Both the position numbers and the translations under genes were made by a program. A stretch of 64,000 nucleotides of DNA from Bradyrhizobium lablabi (GTDB lineage Bacteria; Pseudomonadota; Alphaproteobacteria; Rhizobiales; Xanthobacteraceae): positions 1,116,001 through 1,180,000 of the forward strand of contig NZ_LT670844.1 of the NCBI RefSeq assembly GCF_900141755.1, in the 5' to 3' direction. The notes beneath the pieces are model-generated. The model was not told where the DNA came from and searched no databases. It saw only the letters and a list, made by a program, of their open reading frames with translations. Below are positions 27,370 through 35,618 of this stretch, piece by piece; position 1 is the stretch's first letter; each line of letters begins with the position of its first letter.

Positions 27370-28639
27370 ACCACTGTCCGGTTCATTGGAAGTATAGTCC
27401 AAGTTTCAACTGATCGGGGTTTATCGGGATCGGCTGTAGGGGTTCGAGCAAATGGTTGATCGGGCGTCTGTGCATGAGGTTGGTGCGGACGAGGCGGGCA
27501 AATTCGAGAGGGCTGTGCACCGCTTTTTGAGCCAGCTGGGCCATGCGCAAGATGAGAAAGGCGATCAGGGCGATGGCGATCTGAATGCGGACGGCATTCT
27601 CGGAGACACCGATGAAGTGCCTGATTCGAAGCGTCTGCTTGACCCAGCGAAAGAACAATTCGATCTGCCAGCGCTGTTTGTAAAGCTCTGCGATCTCTTC
27701 TGCCGGCGCGTCGAGATCATTGGTCACGATGCGCAACAGCTTACCGGTGTCGATGATCACGGTGATCTCTCGGACCGGAACTTGCAGCGGATTTTTGCGG
27801 CTGTTGGCGAGCCGGGCCGGCAAATGACCGACGCGGTCGCGCAGAATATTGCTGTTTTTGGGGACGCGGTTCTCCTTTACCACGCTGAACGGGGTATTCT
27901 TCTTCAGTCGCGTCACGAAGCGGCAGCCGGCGTCATCGAGCCGCGCCCACCAGCCATAATCGTAATAACCGAGGTCGTAGACGTAGGTTGCGCCCGGCTC
28001 GATCGGCATCGCCTTGGCGGCTGTGATGTCGTTGACGTTAGCGGGCGTCACCGCAAAGTAAACCGGCCGATCGGCATTCGGATCGTAGACGATATGCGCC
28101 TTGGCGCCGAACACATCGGCCGAAAATGTCGCCCAGCCTTCGCTCAGGCTGGAGAGCCGAACACTGGTGGAATCAATGAGCCGGACCGCGTCTGCCGTCG
28201 CGCGCCGCAGCCCACGATGCGCTTGCGGCAGCATCTGCGCGAACAGCTCGCTGAACACTTGCCAAGGCCGCGTCGAATTGGCGTCCGACATCGTCGAACG
28301 CTTCACCGGTGCCGCCCCCACGTGATAAAGCCGCGTCTCGTGGCTCGCCATCCCGGTCACGACCTCCCGCAGGCTCGTCGAGCCGCTCAATTGCCCGTAC
28401 AGCAATGCGATGAACTGACGCTTCGTCGTCAATTTCCGCACCAGCCGGTCGGCCCCGTACTTCTCCACGATCTGTTCGAACTTAGACCAAGGAACGTGCT
28501 TTGTTAGACTGTGAAATACGCTATTCTGATGCCGCATGGCGTGGACCTCCTTCGGTGTCTCGAACGTGTGCGAAGCGCTCAAAACACAGAAGAATCCTCG
28601 TCATGCACCCTGTCTACAAAAATCGAACCGGACAGTGGT
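27370..28639 (-). mobile_element. Complete IS4-family insertion sequence
   Basis: The element is 1270 bp. Its ends are perfect 15-bp inverted repeats, ACCACTGTCCGGTTC at 27370-27384 and its complement at 28625-28639. An 11-bp direct target duplication, GGGCTCGTCCC, flanks it at 27359-27369 and 28640-28650. One intact transposase fills the element, and its stop codon lies within the left end. The 11-bp duplication is typical of IS4-type elements. The insertion split a dispersed palindromic repeat whose halves remain on either side. Perfect ends and duplication suggest a recent, possibly still active insertion. Confidence 0.96.
27383..28537 (-). CDS. IS4-family DDE transposase
   Basis: The start at 28537 (MRHQNSVFHSLTKHVPWSKF) has GGAGGT upstream; the frame open to 28582 adds unsupported residues. 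It has 384 residues: an N-terminal DUF4372-type DNA-binding part (about 1-75, TTKRQFIALLYGQLSGSTSL) and then an RNase H-like DDE core (LIDSTSVRLSS for the first Asp, VYDLGYYDYGWW for the second). The IS4 YREK-like Glu region is YKQRWQIELFFRWVKQTL. No frameshift or stop is seen, so it should be functional. It cuts and joins the 15-bp ends of the surrounding element. Confidence 0.95.
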   Translation of the reverse strand: MRHQNSVFHSLTKHVPWSKFEQIVEKYGADRLVRKLTTKRQFIALLYGQLSGSTSLREVVTGMASHETRLYHVGAAPVKRSTMSDANSTRPWQVFSELFAQMLPQAHRGLRRATADAVRLIDSTSVRLSSLSEGWATFSADVFGAKAHIVYDPNADRPVYFAVTPANVNDITAAKAMPIEPGATYVYDLGYYDYGWWARLDDAGCRFVTRLKKNTPFSVVKENRVPKNSNILRDRVGHLPARLANSRKNPLQVPVREITVIIDTGKLLRIVTNDLDAPAEEIAELYKQRWQIELFFRWVKQTLRIRHFIGVSENAVRIQIAIALIAFLILRMAQLAQKAVHSPLEFARLVRTNLMHRRPINHLLEPLQPIPINPDQLKLGLYFQ

Positions 28640-28650
28640 GGGCTCGTCCC

Positions 28651-28720
28651 GGCCATCCACGTCTTTCTTACCTGGGTAGAGAGTCAAGACGTGGATGCCC
28701 GGCACAAGGCCGGGCATGAC
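28651..28720. repeat. Dispersed palindrome split by the IS element
   Basis: CCATCCACGTCTT (28653-28665) pairs with AAGACGTGGATG (28686-28697), and GGCCGGGC-type arms surround them. The missing left portion (CGTCATGGCCGGGCTCGTCCC, ending at 27369) is on the far side of the IS. Rejoining the two gives a continuous copy of a well-known Bradyrhizobium intergenic repeat. A degenerate partial copy is at about 46972-47000. Confidence 0.8.
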
Positions 28721-28729
28721 GAGCTTGGC

Positions 28730-29503
28730 CTACCCCCGCACGCTCACGGCATGTCCGATCACCGGCTGCGCCTGAACCGGCGGGTTGGCGGTCTGCGCTG
28801 CGAGTTCGCCGATCAGCCGATCGGCGTCGGCCGCCATGCCGTCGGGGGCCTGGATCACCAGCCGCTCCAGTGCCCAGCGGTAGGAGGAAATCCGCCGCTC
28901 CAGGCATTGCTGCACCCACTGCACGATCAGGCTGTTCTCCTGCATGCGGGCGATCGCATCGGTGCGTTCGCGCGGCGACAATTCCGAAACATGGGCGAGC
29001 GCGGCGTTGCGCTTGCGGTCGAGATCGATCACCCGCGTGGCCGCGGCGAAGAACGGCTCGAAGCGCGTGATGTCGTCGCGCACGTCTTCAATCAGCTGTG
29101 CATAGCGCGAGGAATGCGAGCGGTGCGGCTCGTCGATCAGGGTGCGGCCATAGGCGGTGCGATCGAACACGACCTGTTGCCGCCACGGCGAAGGCAGCGG
29201 CTGGTAATCGCCGAACACGCTCCTCCAGGCCGGCCGCGAATGCGGCGGCTCGATCAGGGGATACGCGAGATCGCGGAGCTGCCGCTCGCCATCGGTGAGC
29301 TGGAATTGCGAGGCCGGCAGGCCGACGCTTCCCGTCACCTCACCGCCGAGCCAGCGATGCATGTCGTCGTTGAGGAAATCCTGACGCGTGCGGCCGAAAT
29401 CGCCGCCGCTGCAGCCGGCGAGCGTCGCGCCGAACAGAATGAGCGCCAGCGCCGATCGCCCCGTCGATTGTCTGGCCCGGATCGGAAAGCACGTCTCCGG
29501 CAT
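28730..29503 (-). CDS. Lipoprotein of unknown function
   Basis: From the ATG at 29503 (AGGA upstream) the protein has 257 residues. Its N-terminal lipoprotein signal runs SALALILFGATLAGC, with the lipobox cysteine near residue 31, so it is anchored to a membrane by lipid. The mature part is helical and rich in Arg/Glu (FFAAATRVIDLDRKRNAALA, QENSLIVQWVQQCLERR). No domain was recognised. A 65-residue gene lies 16 bp upstream on the same strand. The pair is probably driven from the CtrA-box region at 29792. Confidence 0.8.
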   Translation of the reverse strand: MPETCFPIRARQSTGRSALALILFGATLAGCSGGDFGRTRQDFLNDDMHRWLGGEVTGSVGLPASQFQLTDGERQLRDLAYPLIEPPHSRPAWRSVFGDYQPLPSPWRQQVVFDRTAYGRTLIDEPHRSHSSRYAQLIEDVRDDITRFEPFFAAATRVIDLDRKRNAALAHVSELSPRERTDAIARMQENSLIVQWVQQCLERRISSYRWALERLVIQAPDGMAADADRLIGELAAQTANPPVQAQPVIGHAVSVRG

Positions 29504-29519
29504 TTGAAATGTCCTGATG

Positions 29520-29717
29520 TCAGCGCCGGCGGCGACGACGGCCTGGTGCCGCACCTTGTTCCGGTCCGCGGCCACCGTCGGTCTCGTCGGTTTCGCGTTC
29601 GATCCGGACGACGGGAAGGATCAGCAGGGTTCCCATGTCTTCGCGCGGGGCGCCATCCATGGTTATGCCCAGCCGCCGCGACGCCGCATCCGCCGGAAAT
29701 TCAATGATGGTGCCCAT
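29520..29717 (-). CDS. Small hypothetical protein, 65 residues
   Basis: The start at 29717 (MGTIIEFPADAASRRLGITM) gives a soluble 65-residue product ending in a run of arginines. The longer frame to 29771 is disfavoured. No family was recognised. It lies 16 bp upstream of the lipoprotein gene and is likely the first gene of that transcript. The perfect CtrA box at 29792-29806 is 75 bp upstream of its start. Confidence 0.6.
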   Translation of the reverse strand: MGTIIEFPADAASRRLGITMDGAPREDMGTLLILPVVRIERETDETDGGRGPEQGAAPGRRRRRR

Positions 29718-29791
29718 GTCCAACTCATCTCTCTCGTTGCCGCTCCAGCATGATCCGGCTGGCGGCCACAATCATTAAGATCAGGACGTGG

Positions 29792-29806
29792 TTAACGGCA
29801 TCTTAA
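29792..29806. promoter_or_regulatory. CtrA box (TTAA-N7-TTAA), proximal to the minus-strand operon
   Basis: TTAACGGCATCTTAA matches the full CtrA consensus TTAA-N7-TTAA. It is 75 bp upstream of the 65-residue protein and lipoprotein genes on the minus strand. CtrA is the cell-cycle master regulator of alphaproteobacteria. A second perfect box lies 98 bp away, facing the DUF2336 gene. Confidence 0.7.
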
Positions 29807-29904
29807 TTTGGTTTTCGCCCGGCACGATTTGACGAGGGCCGCACCCGCCCCGTTGCGGCACAAAAAGCGACAAATGGGAGCAGCCTCTTCACCGATTGTT
29901 TTCC

Positions 29905-29919
29905 TTAACGAGCTGTTAA
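29905..29919. promoter_or_regulatory. CtrA box (TTAA-N7-TTAA), proximal to the DUF2336 gene
   Basis: TTAACGAGCTGTTAA is a perfect TTAA-N7-TTAA site, 53 bp upstream of the preferred DUF2336 start at 29973. The position is suitable for activation or repression. Its placement also argues that the true start is at 29973 rather than in the longer frame that would cover this box. Confidence 0.7.
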
Positions 29920-29972
29920 AGCAAACCGCGATAATTTGCCTAAAGAGAATTACTCAGTTGCGTACCGCTGAC

Positions 29973-30947
29973 ATGGCCACATCTCCACTTTTTCCAGGTT
30001 TTGACGGGTTGATGTCGCTCTCCCGTCGCGAGGGCGTCGATATCCGCCCCACTCTGCTGCGCGTCTTGACCGACCTCTATGTTCAGGCCGACGCGCATTC
30101 CGCCGACGAAGCGCGGCAGTTCGTCGAACTGAGCTCCCGCCTGATCGACGAGGTCGACGATGCGACGCGTGCCGCCGTTCGCGCCCGCCTCGCCGTCTAT
30201 CCCGCAACCCCCGCCGCGGTCTTAAGAAAACTCGGGCTGAAAGCTCAAAACCCCGATCAGCGCCTGCCGCTCGCGCGCGAGATTGACGCAAGCCCGCCCG
30301 TGCCGCCGCCGGTCAAGCCGCCGCCGAGCGAGGCGCAATTGCGGATGCAATCGAACTTGTCGATGCAGCCCAAGGACGCCGCCGAAATCAACGACATGTT
30401 TCGCCGCGCCAGCGCCCGCGAGCGCGCGCTGATCCTGCACGATCTGAAAGACACCCCGCTCCGGGCTTCGGCGCGAATTCCCACCGCCCGCGCGGCCCGC
30501 GCCATCGAGACGCTCGAAATGGCGGCGTTCGCGGCCGACGTCGAAAACTTCGCGCTTGAGCTCGGCGAGGCGCTGATCCTGCCGTCGCGAATCGCAACCG
30601 AGGTGGTCAACGATCCCGGCGGCGAGCCGCTGGCCTGCGCCATGAAGGCCGTGGACATGCCGAGCCCGGTGTTTCAGCGGGTGCTGCTGTTCCTCAAGCC
30701 CGAATTCGGCCATTCAGTGGCGACGGTCTACCGGCTGTCGCGGCTCTACGACCGCTTGAGCGAGCGCTCCGCGCTGATCATGCTGGCGGCATGGCGCGGC
30801 TCGACGATGGCGGTCACCCGCGCCAAATACCGGGCGACGCTTTACGACGACGAACGCCATCGCGCCCGCACAACACCCGCGCAGACCCGGCCGGCGGCGC
30901 AACCGCCCGGCACCGGGGTCGTCCCCCGCGAGGGTTCGCAGGGCTAA
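29973..30947 (+). CDS. DUF2336 domain protein
   Basis: The start at 29973 (MATSPLFPGFDGLMSL, 324 residues) is preferred over the open frame to 29808, because the extension covers a CtrA box and reads as non-coding. The body is a HEAT-like helical array typical of DUF2336 (RARLAVYPATPAAVLRKL; EINDMFRRASARERALILHDL; HSVATVYRLSRLYDRLSERSAL). A Pro-rich linker sits near residues 110-125 and a disordered tail at the end. DUF2336 proteins are alphaproteobacterial and poorly characterised. The two upstream CtrA boxes suggest cell-cycle-phased expression. The stop overlaps the convergent DUF1491 gene by 4 bp. Confidence 0.85.
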   Translation: MATSPLFPGFDGLMSLSRREGVDIRPTLLRVLTDLYVQADAHSADEARQFVELSSRLIDEVDDATRAAVRARLAVYPATPAAVLRKLGLKAQNPDQRLPLAREIDASPPVPPPVKPPPSEAQLRMQSNLSMQPKDAAEINDMFRRASARERALILHDLKDTPLRASARIPTARAARAIETLEMAAFAADVENFALELGEALILPSRIATEVVNDPGGEPLACAMKAVDMPSPVFQRVLLFLKPEFGHSVATVYRLSRLYDRLSERSALIMLAAWRGSTMAVTRAKYRATLYDDERHRARTTPAQTRPAAQPPGTGVVPREGSQG

Positions 30948-31288
30948 GTCTTCGCCAGCTCCAAGAAATGCCGGCCGGCTTTGTCCTCGGTCTCCACGAT
31001 CCAGGCATCCGGATCAAACCGGATCTCCTTGACGAGGCGCTCTTCCACGGAGGCTTCCGCCACCGGCGCCTTCGACGTCGGCATGAAAATCCGCTCGATC
31101 GGGCGGCTGTCGTCATAGACGGTCTGCGGCGCCGGCACATAGAGCATGGCATTGCCGTCGAGCAGCCCGACCTTGACGAACACCGCGCCGGCCTCTTCGG
31201 CGCCGCGCCGGCGCACCGCGCCAAAAATTCCCTCGGTCTGGCAGCGGCGCAGATAGGCGGCGACCCAGATACTTGATTTCAATCGCAT
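30944..31288 (-). CDS. DUF1491 family protein
   Basis: This 114-residue soluble protein begins MRLKSSIWVAAYLRRCQTEG and continues VRRRGAEEAGAVFVKVGLLD, the recognisable DUF1491 signature of alphaproteobacteria. It ends in an acidic/aromatic segment (RFDPDAWIVETEDK). The function is unknown in the family. It converges on the DUF2336 gene with a 4-bp tail-to-tail overlap, which leaves no room for a terminator between them. Confidence 0.85.
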   Translation of the reverse strand: MRLKSSIWVAAYLRRCQTEGIFGAVRRRGAEEAGAVFVKVGLLDGNAMLYVPAPQTVYDDSRPIERIFMPTSKAPVAEASVEERLVKEIRFDPDAWIVETEDKAGRHFLELAKT

Positions 31289-31415
31289 GGGGCGGACGAT
31301 ACGTGAGTGGATGAATTGGCGCCAGTGTCCTCAAACGCGGCTCCGACTTCCGGATAACCCTGCCTGCTGCTATCGTCCGTCAAATAAGAAAAAATATTGC
31401 AGGGAGGACTTCCGA

Positions 31416-32672
31416 ATGACGTCGCCGATCGTTCGCGCCACCAGCCGCCGCCGTTTCTTGCAATACCTCGCCGCAAGTCCGCTGTTCACATCCGGCGCGC
31501 TGTCTGCCTACGGCAACGAAGCGCCCTCCAAATTGCCCGACCCGATGATCTGGGCGCCGGCCGGCGGCGAACTGATCGACAAGCCAAAGGACGCCATCAA
31601 CGTGTTCGACTTCGAGCCGGTGGCGCGCAAGAACGTGCCGCCGGCGCATTTCGGCTACATGGCGTCCGGCCTCGACGACGAGGTCACGCTGCGCGCCAAC
31701 CGCGAGGGGTTTTTGAAATTCCAGTTGCTGCCGCGCCGCCTCAACGATGTGTCCAAGATCGACACCAGCGTGGAGCTGTTCGGCACCAAATATGACTCGC
31801 CGATCTTCGTGTCCCCGACCGGCGGCAACCAGTTCTTTCACCCCGACGGCGAGGTTGCGGTCGCAAAAGCTGCGCGCGCGGGCAATCATCTGCAGATGCT
31901 CTCGACATCGTCGAACTATTCCGTCGACGAAGTGACAAAAGCGCGCGGCGCGCCGATCTGGTTCCAACTCTATGCGTCGCCGCAATGGGAGGTGGCGCAG
32001 GCGCTGATCAAGCGCGCCGACGCTGCCGGCTGTCCGGTGCTGGTGGTGACGACAGATCGCGTCGCCGGCCGCAACCAGGAAACCCTGTTCCGCCTGATGC
32101 GCACCGATACGCGCGAATGCTCGGCGTGCCATGATCGCAGCAGTTTCGCGGCGCGCTCGGTGCGCCGGCACAATTACGACGGCATTGATCTCAGCGGCGT
32201 CACCGGAAGCGGCGAATCCTCCAATTTGTCCTGGGATACCGTGAAGCGAATGCGCGATGTGACGCGCATGAAGATCGTACTCAAGGGCATCATCACGCCC
32301 ATGGATGCTGAATTGGCGGTTCAAAACGGGATCGACGGCATCCTCGTCTCCAACCATGGCGGACGCGGCGAGGACAACGGCCGCTCGACCATCGACGCGC
32401 TGCCGGAGATCATCGCCGCGGTGAAGGGCCGCATTCCCGTGATTGTCGACAGCGGCTTCCGCCGCGGCACCGACGCTGTCAAGGCGCTCGCGATCGGCGC
32501 GCAGGCGGTCGGCATCGGCCGGCCCTATCTTTGGGGGCTCGGCGCCTTCGGCGAGGCCGGCGTCGAGCGCGTGCTCGAGATCGTTCGCACCGAAACGCGC
32601 GCGGCCATGCAGCAATGCGGCGTGCGATCGGTGAAGGAGCTCAATCCGGGCTTTGTGCGGCGGACGGCGTGA
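31416..32672 (+). CDS. Tat-exported FMN-dependent alpha-hydroxy-acid dehydrogenase with CxxCH
   Basis: The start at 31416 has AGGGAGG upstream and begins with a Tat signal (SRRRFLQYLAASPLF, residues 10-24). The mature 418-residue precursor product is an FMN TIM barrel of the glycolate oxidase/lactate dehydrogenase family. It has GYMASGLDDE (Y81), active-site H313 and R316 in VSNHGGR, and the FMN-phosphate region DSGFRRGTD plus GAQAVGIGRP. It would oxidise an L-2-hydroxy acid in the periplasm. Residues 235-239 read CSACH, a CxxCH c-haem motif in the flexible loop, so a flavocytochrome is possible. Substrate unknown. Confidence 0.9.
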   Translation: MTSPIVRATSRRRFLQYLAASPLFTSGALSAYGNEAPSKLPDPMIWAPAGGELIDKPKDAINVFDFEPVARKNVPPAHFGYMASGLDDEVTLRANREGFLKFQLLPRRLNDVSKIDTSVELFGTKYDSPIFVSPTGGNQFFHPDGEVAVAKAARAGNHLQMLSTSSNYSVDEVTKARGAPIWFQLYASPQWEVAQALIKRADAAGCPVLVVTTDRVAGRNQETLFRLMRTDTRECSACHDRSSFAARSVRRHNYDGIDLSGVTGSGESSNLSWDTVKRMRDVTRMKIVLKGIITPMDAELAVQNGIDGILVSNHGGRGEDNGRSTIDALPEIIAAVKGRIPVIVDSGFRRGTDAVKALAIGAQAVGIGRPYLWGLGAFGEAGVERVLEIVRTETRAAMQQCGVRSVKELNPGFVRRTA

Positions 32673-32711
32673 GCCCCTGAGTCTTCAATCATCGGCTACG
32701 GGTGATCGACC

Positions 32712-34070
32712 TCACGAGGCGGCAAGAGCTCTTTGCAGGCGCGCGATCGCGCCGGGCAGGCCGCGCACTTTCATGATCCGGCCGGTGCTGTCGTAGTCCT
32801 CGGAGAGCACGCGTGCATTCTCATACACCTCGTTGAGCAACCCCTGCTTCGCGTACGGCAACACCAATTGGTCCTCCACCATCGCAGCTTCGAAAAACGC
32901 GATGATGGTCTCGCGCAGCGCAGTCACGTCCTCAGGTGACTTTGCGGAGAGGAGAATCGCGTTGGGGTGCTTGGCGCGGAGCGCGGCGCGATCCGCTTCG
33001 CTCACGCGATCGATCTTGTTGAGCAGCAGGCGCGAAGGGACGGCGTCCGCGCCGATCTCGCGCAGCACATTGCGGCTCACCTCGAGCTGCGATTCATAGG
33101 TCGGATCGGAGGCGTCAACGACGAACAGCAGCAGCGACGCCTCGAGCGCTTCGGCGAGCGTAGACCGAAATGACGCGACCAGATCGTGCGGCAGCTTCTT
33201 GATAAACCCGACTGTGTCCGAGACCAGCACGCGCGGCTTCGCCTCGGGCTGCAGGGAGCGCACGGTCGTATCGAGCGTCGCAAACAGCTTGTCCGCGACC
33301 AGCACCTCGCTACCCGTGAGCGCTCGCATCAGCGACGACTTGCCGGCATTGGTATAGCCGACCAATGCGACCCGGAGCTGATCGCGGCGCGCGGATCGGC
33401 GCTGGTCGTTGTCCCGCTGGATATCCTCCAGCTGTTCTTTCAGCTCCGCGAGGCGATCGCGGATCTTGCGGCGATCGAGCTCGAGATCGGACTCGCCCGC
33501 GCCGACGCCTTGCTGGCGTCCGCCGCCCGACGATTCCCGCAGACGCGGCGAGACGTATTTCAACCGCGCCATCTCGACCTGCAGCTTCGCCTCGCGACTG
33601 TGCGCATGGCGATGGAAAATCTCGACGATCACCCCGGTCCGATCGAGTACCTGCGCACCGGTTGCGCGTTCAAGGTTGCGCGCCTGGCTTGGTGAGATGT
33701 CATGGTCGACGATCACGAATTCCGGTTTCGGCGCCGCCGCCGGATCGGGCTCTGTCTGCCTGGCATTCGGCTGCTTCTCGTCTGCGTCTTCAAACCGCTC
33801 GCGGGCCTTCGACTTCCGGGGGGTCGCCATCGATCCGACGACACCGGTCCCGCCGGTAATCGCCGCGAGCTCCTCAAGCCGTCCCTTGCCGAGTACCGTC
33901 CCGCCGCCGATCTCGTCACGCTTCTGCGATATCGTGCCGACGACTTCGTAGCCGAGCGTTTTCACCAGACGGCCCAACTCCTCGATGCTGGCGGCATGCG
34001 CGACGTCGTCGACTCCGGGGATCTGAATGCCGACGAGGATCGCACGTGGAACGGGCGGCCTGGTTTCCAT
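32712..34070 (-). CDS. hflX: GTPase HflX
   Basis: The start at 34070 (METRPPVPRAILVGIQIP) gives 452 residues. The N-terminal HflX domain (about 1-195) contains GGGTVLGKGRLEEL and the glycine-rich hinge SPRLRESSGGGRQQGVGAGE. A coiled coil follows, then the G domain with G1 GYTNAGKSS (238-246), G3 DTVGF (285) and G4 NKID. HflX binds the 50S subunit and splits or rescues stalled ribosomes. About 35 charged residues (around 82-117) are inserted in the N-terminal domain. It is not next to hfq here, so it may be a second copy or a relocated gene. Confidence 0.93.
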   Translation of the reverse strand: METRPPVPRAILVGIQIPGVDDVAHAASIEELGRLVKTLGYEVVGTISQKRDEIGGGTVLGKGRLEELAAITGGTGVVGSMATPRKSKARERFEDADEKQPNARQTEPDPAAAPKPEFVIVDHDISPSQARNLERATGAQVLDRTGVIVEIFHRHAHSREAKLQVEMARLKYVSPRLRESSGGGRQQGVGAGESDLELDRRKIRDRLAELKEQLEDIQRDNDQRRSARRDQLRVALVGYTNAGKSSLMRALTGSEVLVADKLFATLDTTVRSLQPEAKPRVLVSDTVGFIKKLPHDLVASFRSTLAEALEASLLLFVVDASDPTYESQLEVSRNVLREIGADAVPSRLLLNKIDRVSEADRAALRAKHPNAILLSAKSPEDVTALRETIIAFFEAAMVEDQLVLPYAKQGLLNEVYENARVLSEDYDSTGRIMKVRGLPGAIARLQRALAAS

Positions 34071-34102
34071 GATACATCGCTCGCCTGCTGCGCGGCAGGC
34101 CG

Positions 34103-34561
34103 TTAGGCGGCCTTGCGGACCGGATTCATTTCGCGTCGCCGCGCCGAAACGGCGCAACCGCATTCATGGACCGTTCCGGCCTCAATGACAAATCCGCGCC
34201 TTTCCAGCGAGAGGCGAAGGGTTTCATTGGCCGCGGCCTTTTGCGGGTCAACCCAGACCACCAGCACACCGCCGGGACTCAAGAAATCCACCAGCCAGTC
34301 AAGCGCGACCTCAAGGGTTTTGAACGTGCGCCGCCGCCAATCGACCAACGCTACGTCGTATTGGCCGGCCGGATGGCCGCAGTTTGCCGTGGCTGCCGTG
34401 CGAATATAGCCGCGGCGCTGCAGCTCCAGCATCAGCTCGACGCCCTTGGAACCGGCGACCACGATTCGGTGCTGCTTCGAGCAGCCTGCCAGCGCGATCA
34501 TTGGTTCAATGATGCGATCGCCTGCGGGAGTGGCATGAGAGGGAGTCATGATGGTCACCAT
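34103..34561 (-). CDS. Hypothetical protein with a methyltransferase-like core
   Basis: The 152-residue soluble protein has alternating strands and helices reminiscent of a small Rossmann fold: HRIVVAGSKGVELMLELQRRG, then YDVALVDWRRR, then LSPGGVLVVWVD. That order recalls the SAM-binding and acidic-loop region of class I methyltransferases, but the GxGxG motif is not clear. It lies upstream of hflX on the same strand, 32 bp away, and is probably cotranscribed. Starts at 34561 or 34549 are both possible. I would not name a reaction. Confidence 0.6.
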   Translation of the reverse strand: MVTIMTPSHATPAGDRIIEPMIALAGCSKQHRIVVAGSKGVELMLELQRRGYIRTAATANCGHPAGQYDVALVDWRRRTFKTLEVALDWLVDFLSPGGVLVVWVDPQKAAANETLRLSLERRGFVIEAGTVHECGCAVSARRREMNPVRKAA

Positions 34562-34889
34562 TTCGGTCTAACTGTTATTTGAAACCGACGCGGCGATAGG
34601 ACGGCTGGCCAACCAGGCGTCCCGCGCAAGCCGAGCCTCGGTTTTGAACGTGGAGCGGTCGCTGTCGCGACGCCTTTCCACCCATGTTGAACTTAAAAGT
34701 ACCGGCGGCCGATCACTGCCTGCATTGGCTATTCTGCGCGCCGGATTTGCGACAGTGTCCGCTAGATAGGTGAAATGACATAAAGAAACGAGACGAACGA
34801 AACGGCCGCGATATAATAATCGCATGCTGGCCGCCGAAGTTCTCTTGTCGGACGGCAGCAGACGCGAAGCTGACTACGGAATCACTGCG
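34562..34889. other. Intergenic region upstream of the hflX transcript
   Basis: About 330 bp lies between two minus-strand genes. One open frame (34568-34825, minus) exists, but it has no family features or Shine-Dalgarno sequence. The A/T-rich patch at 34770-34825 could hold the promoter of the hflX transcript. No repeat or RNA gene was seen. Confidence 0.4.
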
Positions 34890-35618
34890 CTAGTCGATCG
34901 AATGACCGATCACCGTGGTGAGTTCGCGGACCAGGCGTTCGGACACCTGCCCGGTCACCGGCAGCTTGCGCTCGCGCTCGAATTTTGCGATCGCGGCTTG
35001 CGTGTCGGTGCCGACAGTGCCGGTCGGCTTCAACTGGCCATAGCCATATTCGGTGAGCGCGCGCTGCACCGCCGCGACGCGGCGGGTGGCCGGATTGGCA
35101 AGCGGGATCGGCGCCGGCGGCCGCGGGATGCTCGACGTCGCAGCCGGCGGCATGGCCGCCGTTGTCTTGACCAGATTGCCCAGCGGGTCGGCCGCTTTCG
35201 GCTCGGCGGGCTTGGGCTCTGCGACAGGCTTGGGCTCCGGAGGCGGCTTTGATTCCTGCGCAGCCCTGGGCTCAGGCGCAGGCTTCGTTTCCAAAACAGG
35301 CTTCGGTTCCGACGGCGTCGCATCGGCTTCGACCGGGCGCGGACGCGGCAAGGGGCTAGGCGCCAACGCCACAGGCTGAGGCATCACGATCACCGAGCCG
35401 AACATCGGCGCGGGATGGTGCCCGGTTTGCAGGAACAGCGCGTTGACGATGATGGCCACAACCGCCGCAAAGGCCAACGCGCCGGCAAAGGTGTCCTTCG
35501 GACTATGCAGCAGAACGCGCAATAGCAGGCCGCGCTCGGCGTCGGCTTCGATGGCAACCGCGCGCGCGCCGCGGCGTCGACGCGGCATGTCGTCATCCCC
35601 GGAAATTTTCTTAGGCAC
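34890..35618 (-). CDS. Membrane-anchored peptidoglycan-binding domain protein
   Basis: The protein has 242 residues. A basic cytoplasmic N-terminus precedes one transmembrane helix (about 44-66, AGALAFAAVVAIIVNALFL). A long Pro/Lys/Glu-rich spacer follows (about 95-170, repeated EPKP units). A C-terminal PG_binding_1 domain occupies about 178-238 (RRVAAVQRALTEYGYGQLKPTGTVG). The layout places the domain in the periplasm, with the spacer crossing to the peptidoglycan. Its ATG overlaps the stop of the upstream DivJ-like kinase by 8 bp, so the two are translationally coupled. Confidence 0.88.
   Translation of the reverse strand: MPKKISGDDDMPRRRRGARAVAIEADAERGLLLRVLLHSPKDTFAGALAFAAVVAIIVNALFLQTGHHPAPMFGSVIVMPQPVALAPSPLPRPRPVEADATPSEPKPVLETKPAPEPRAAQESKPPPEPKPVAEPKPAEPKAADPLGNLVKTTAAMPPAATSSIPRPPAPIPLANPATRRVAAVQRALTEYGYGQLKPTGTVGTDTQAAIAKFERERKLPVTGQVSERLVRELTTVIGHSID

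Noticed and set aside
34568..34825. Minus-strand 85-codon frame upstream of the methyltransferase-like gene
   Set aside because: No Shine-Dalgarno sequence, no recognisable fold and atypical composition. It is more likely promoter and leader DNA.
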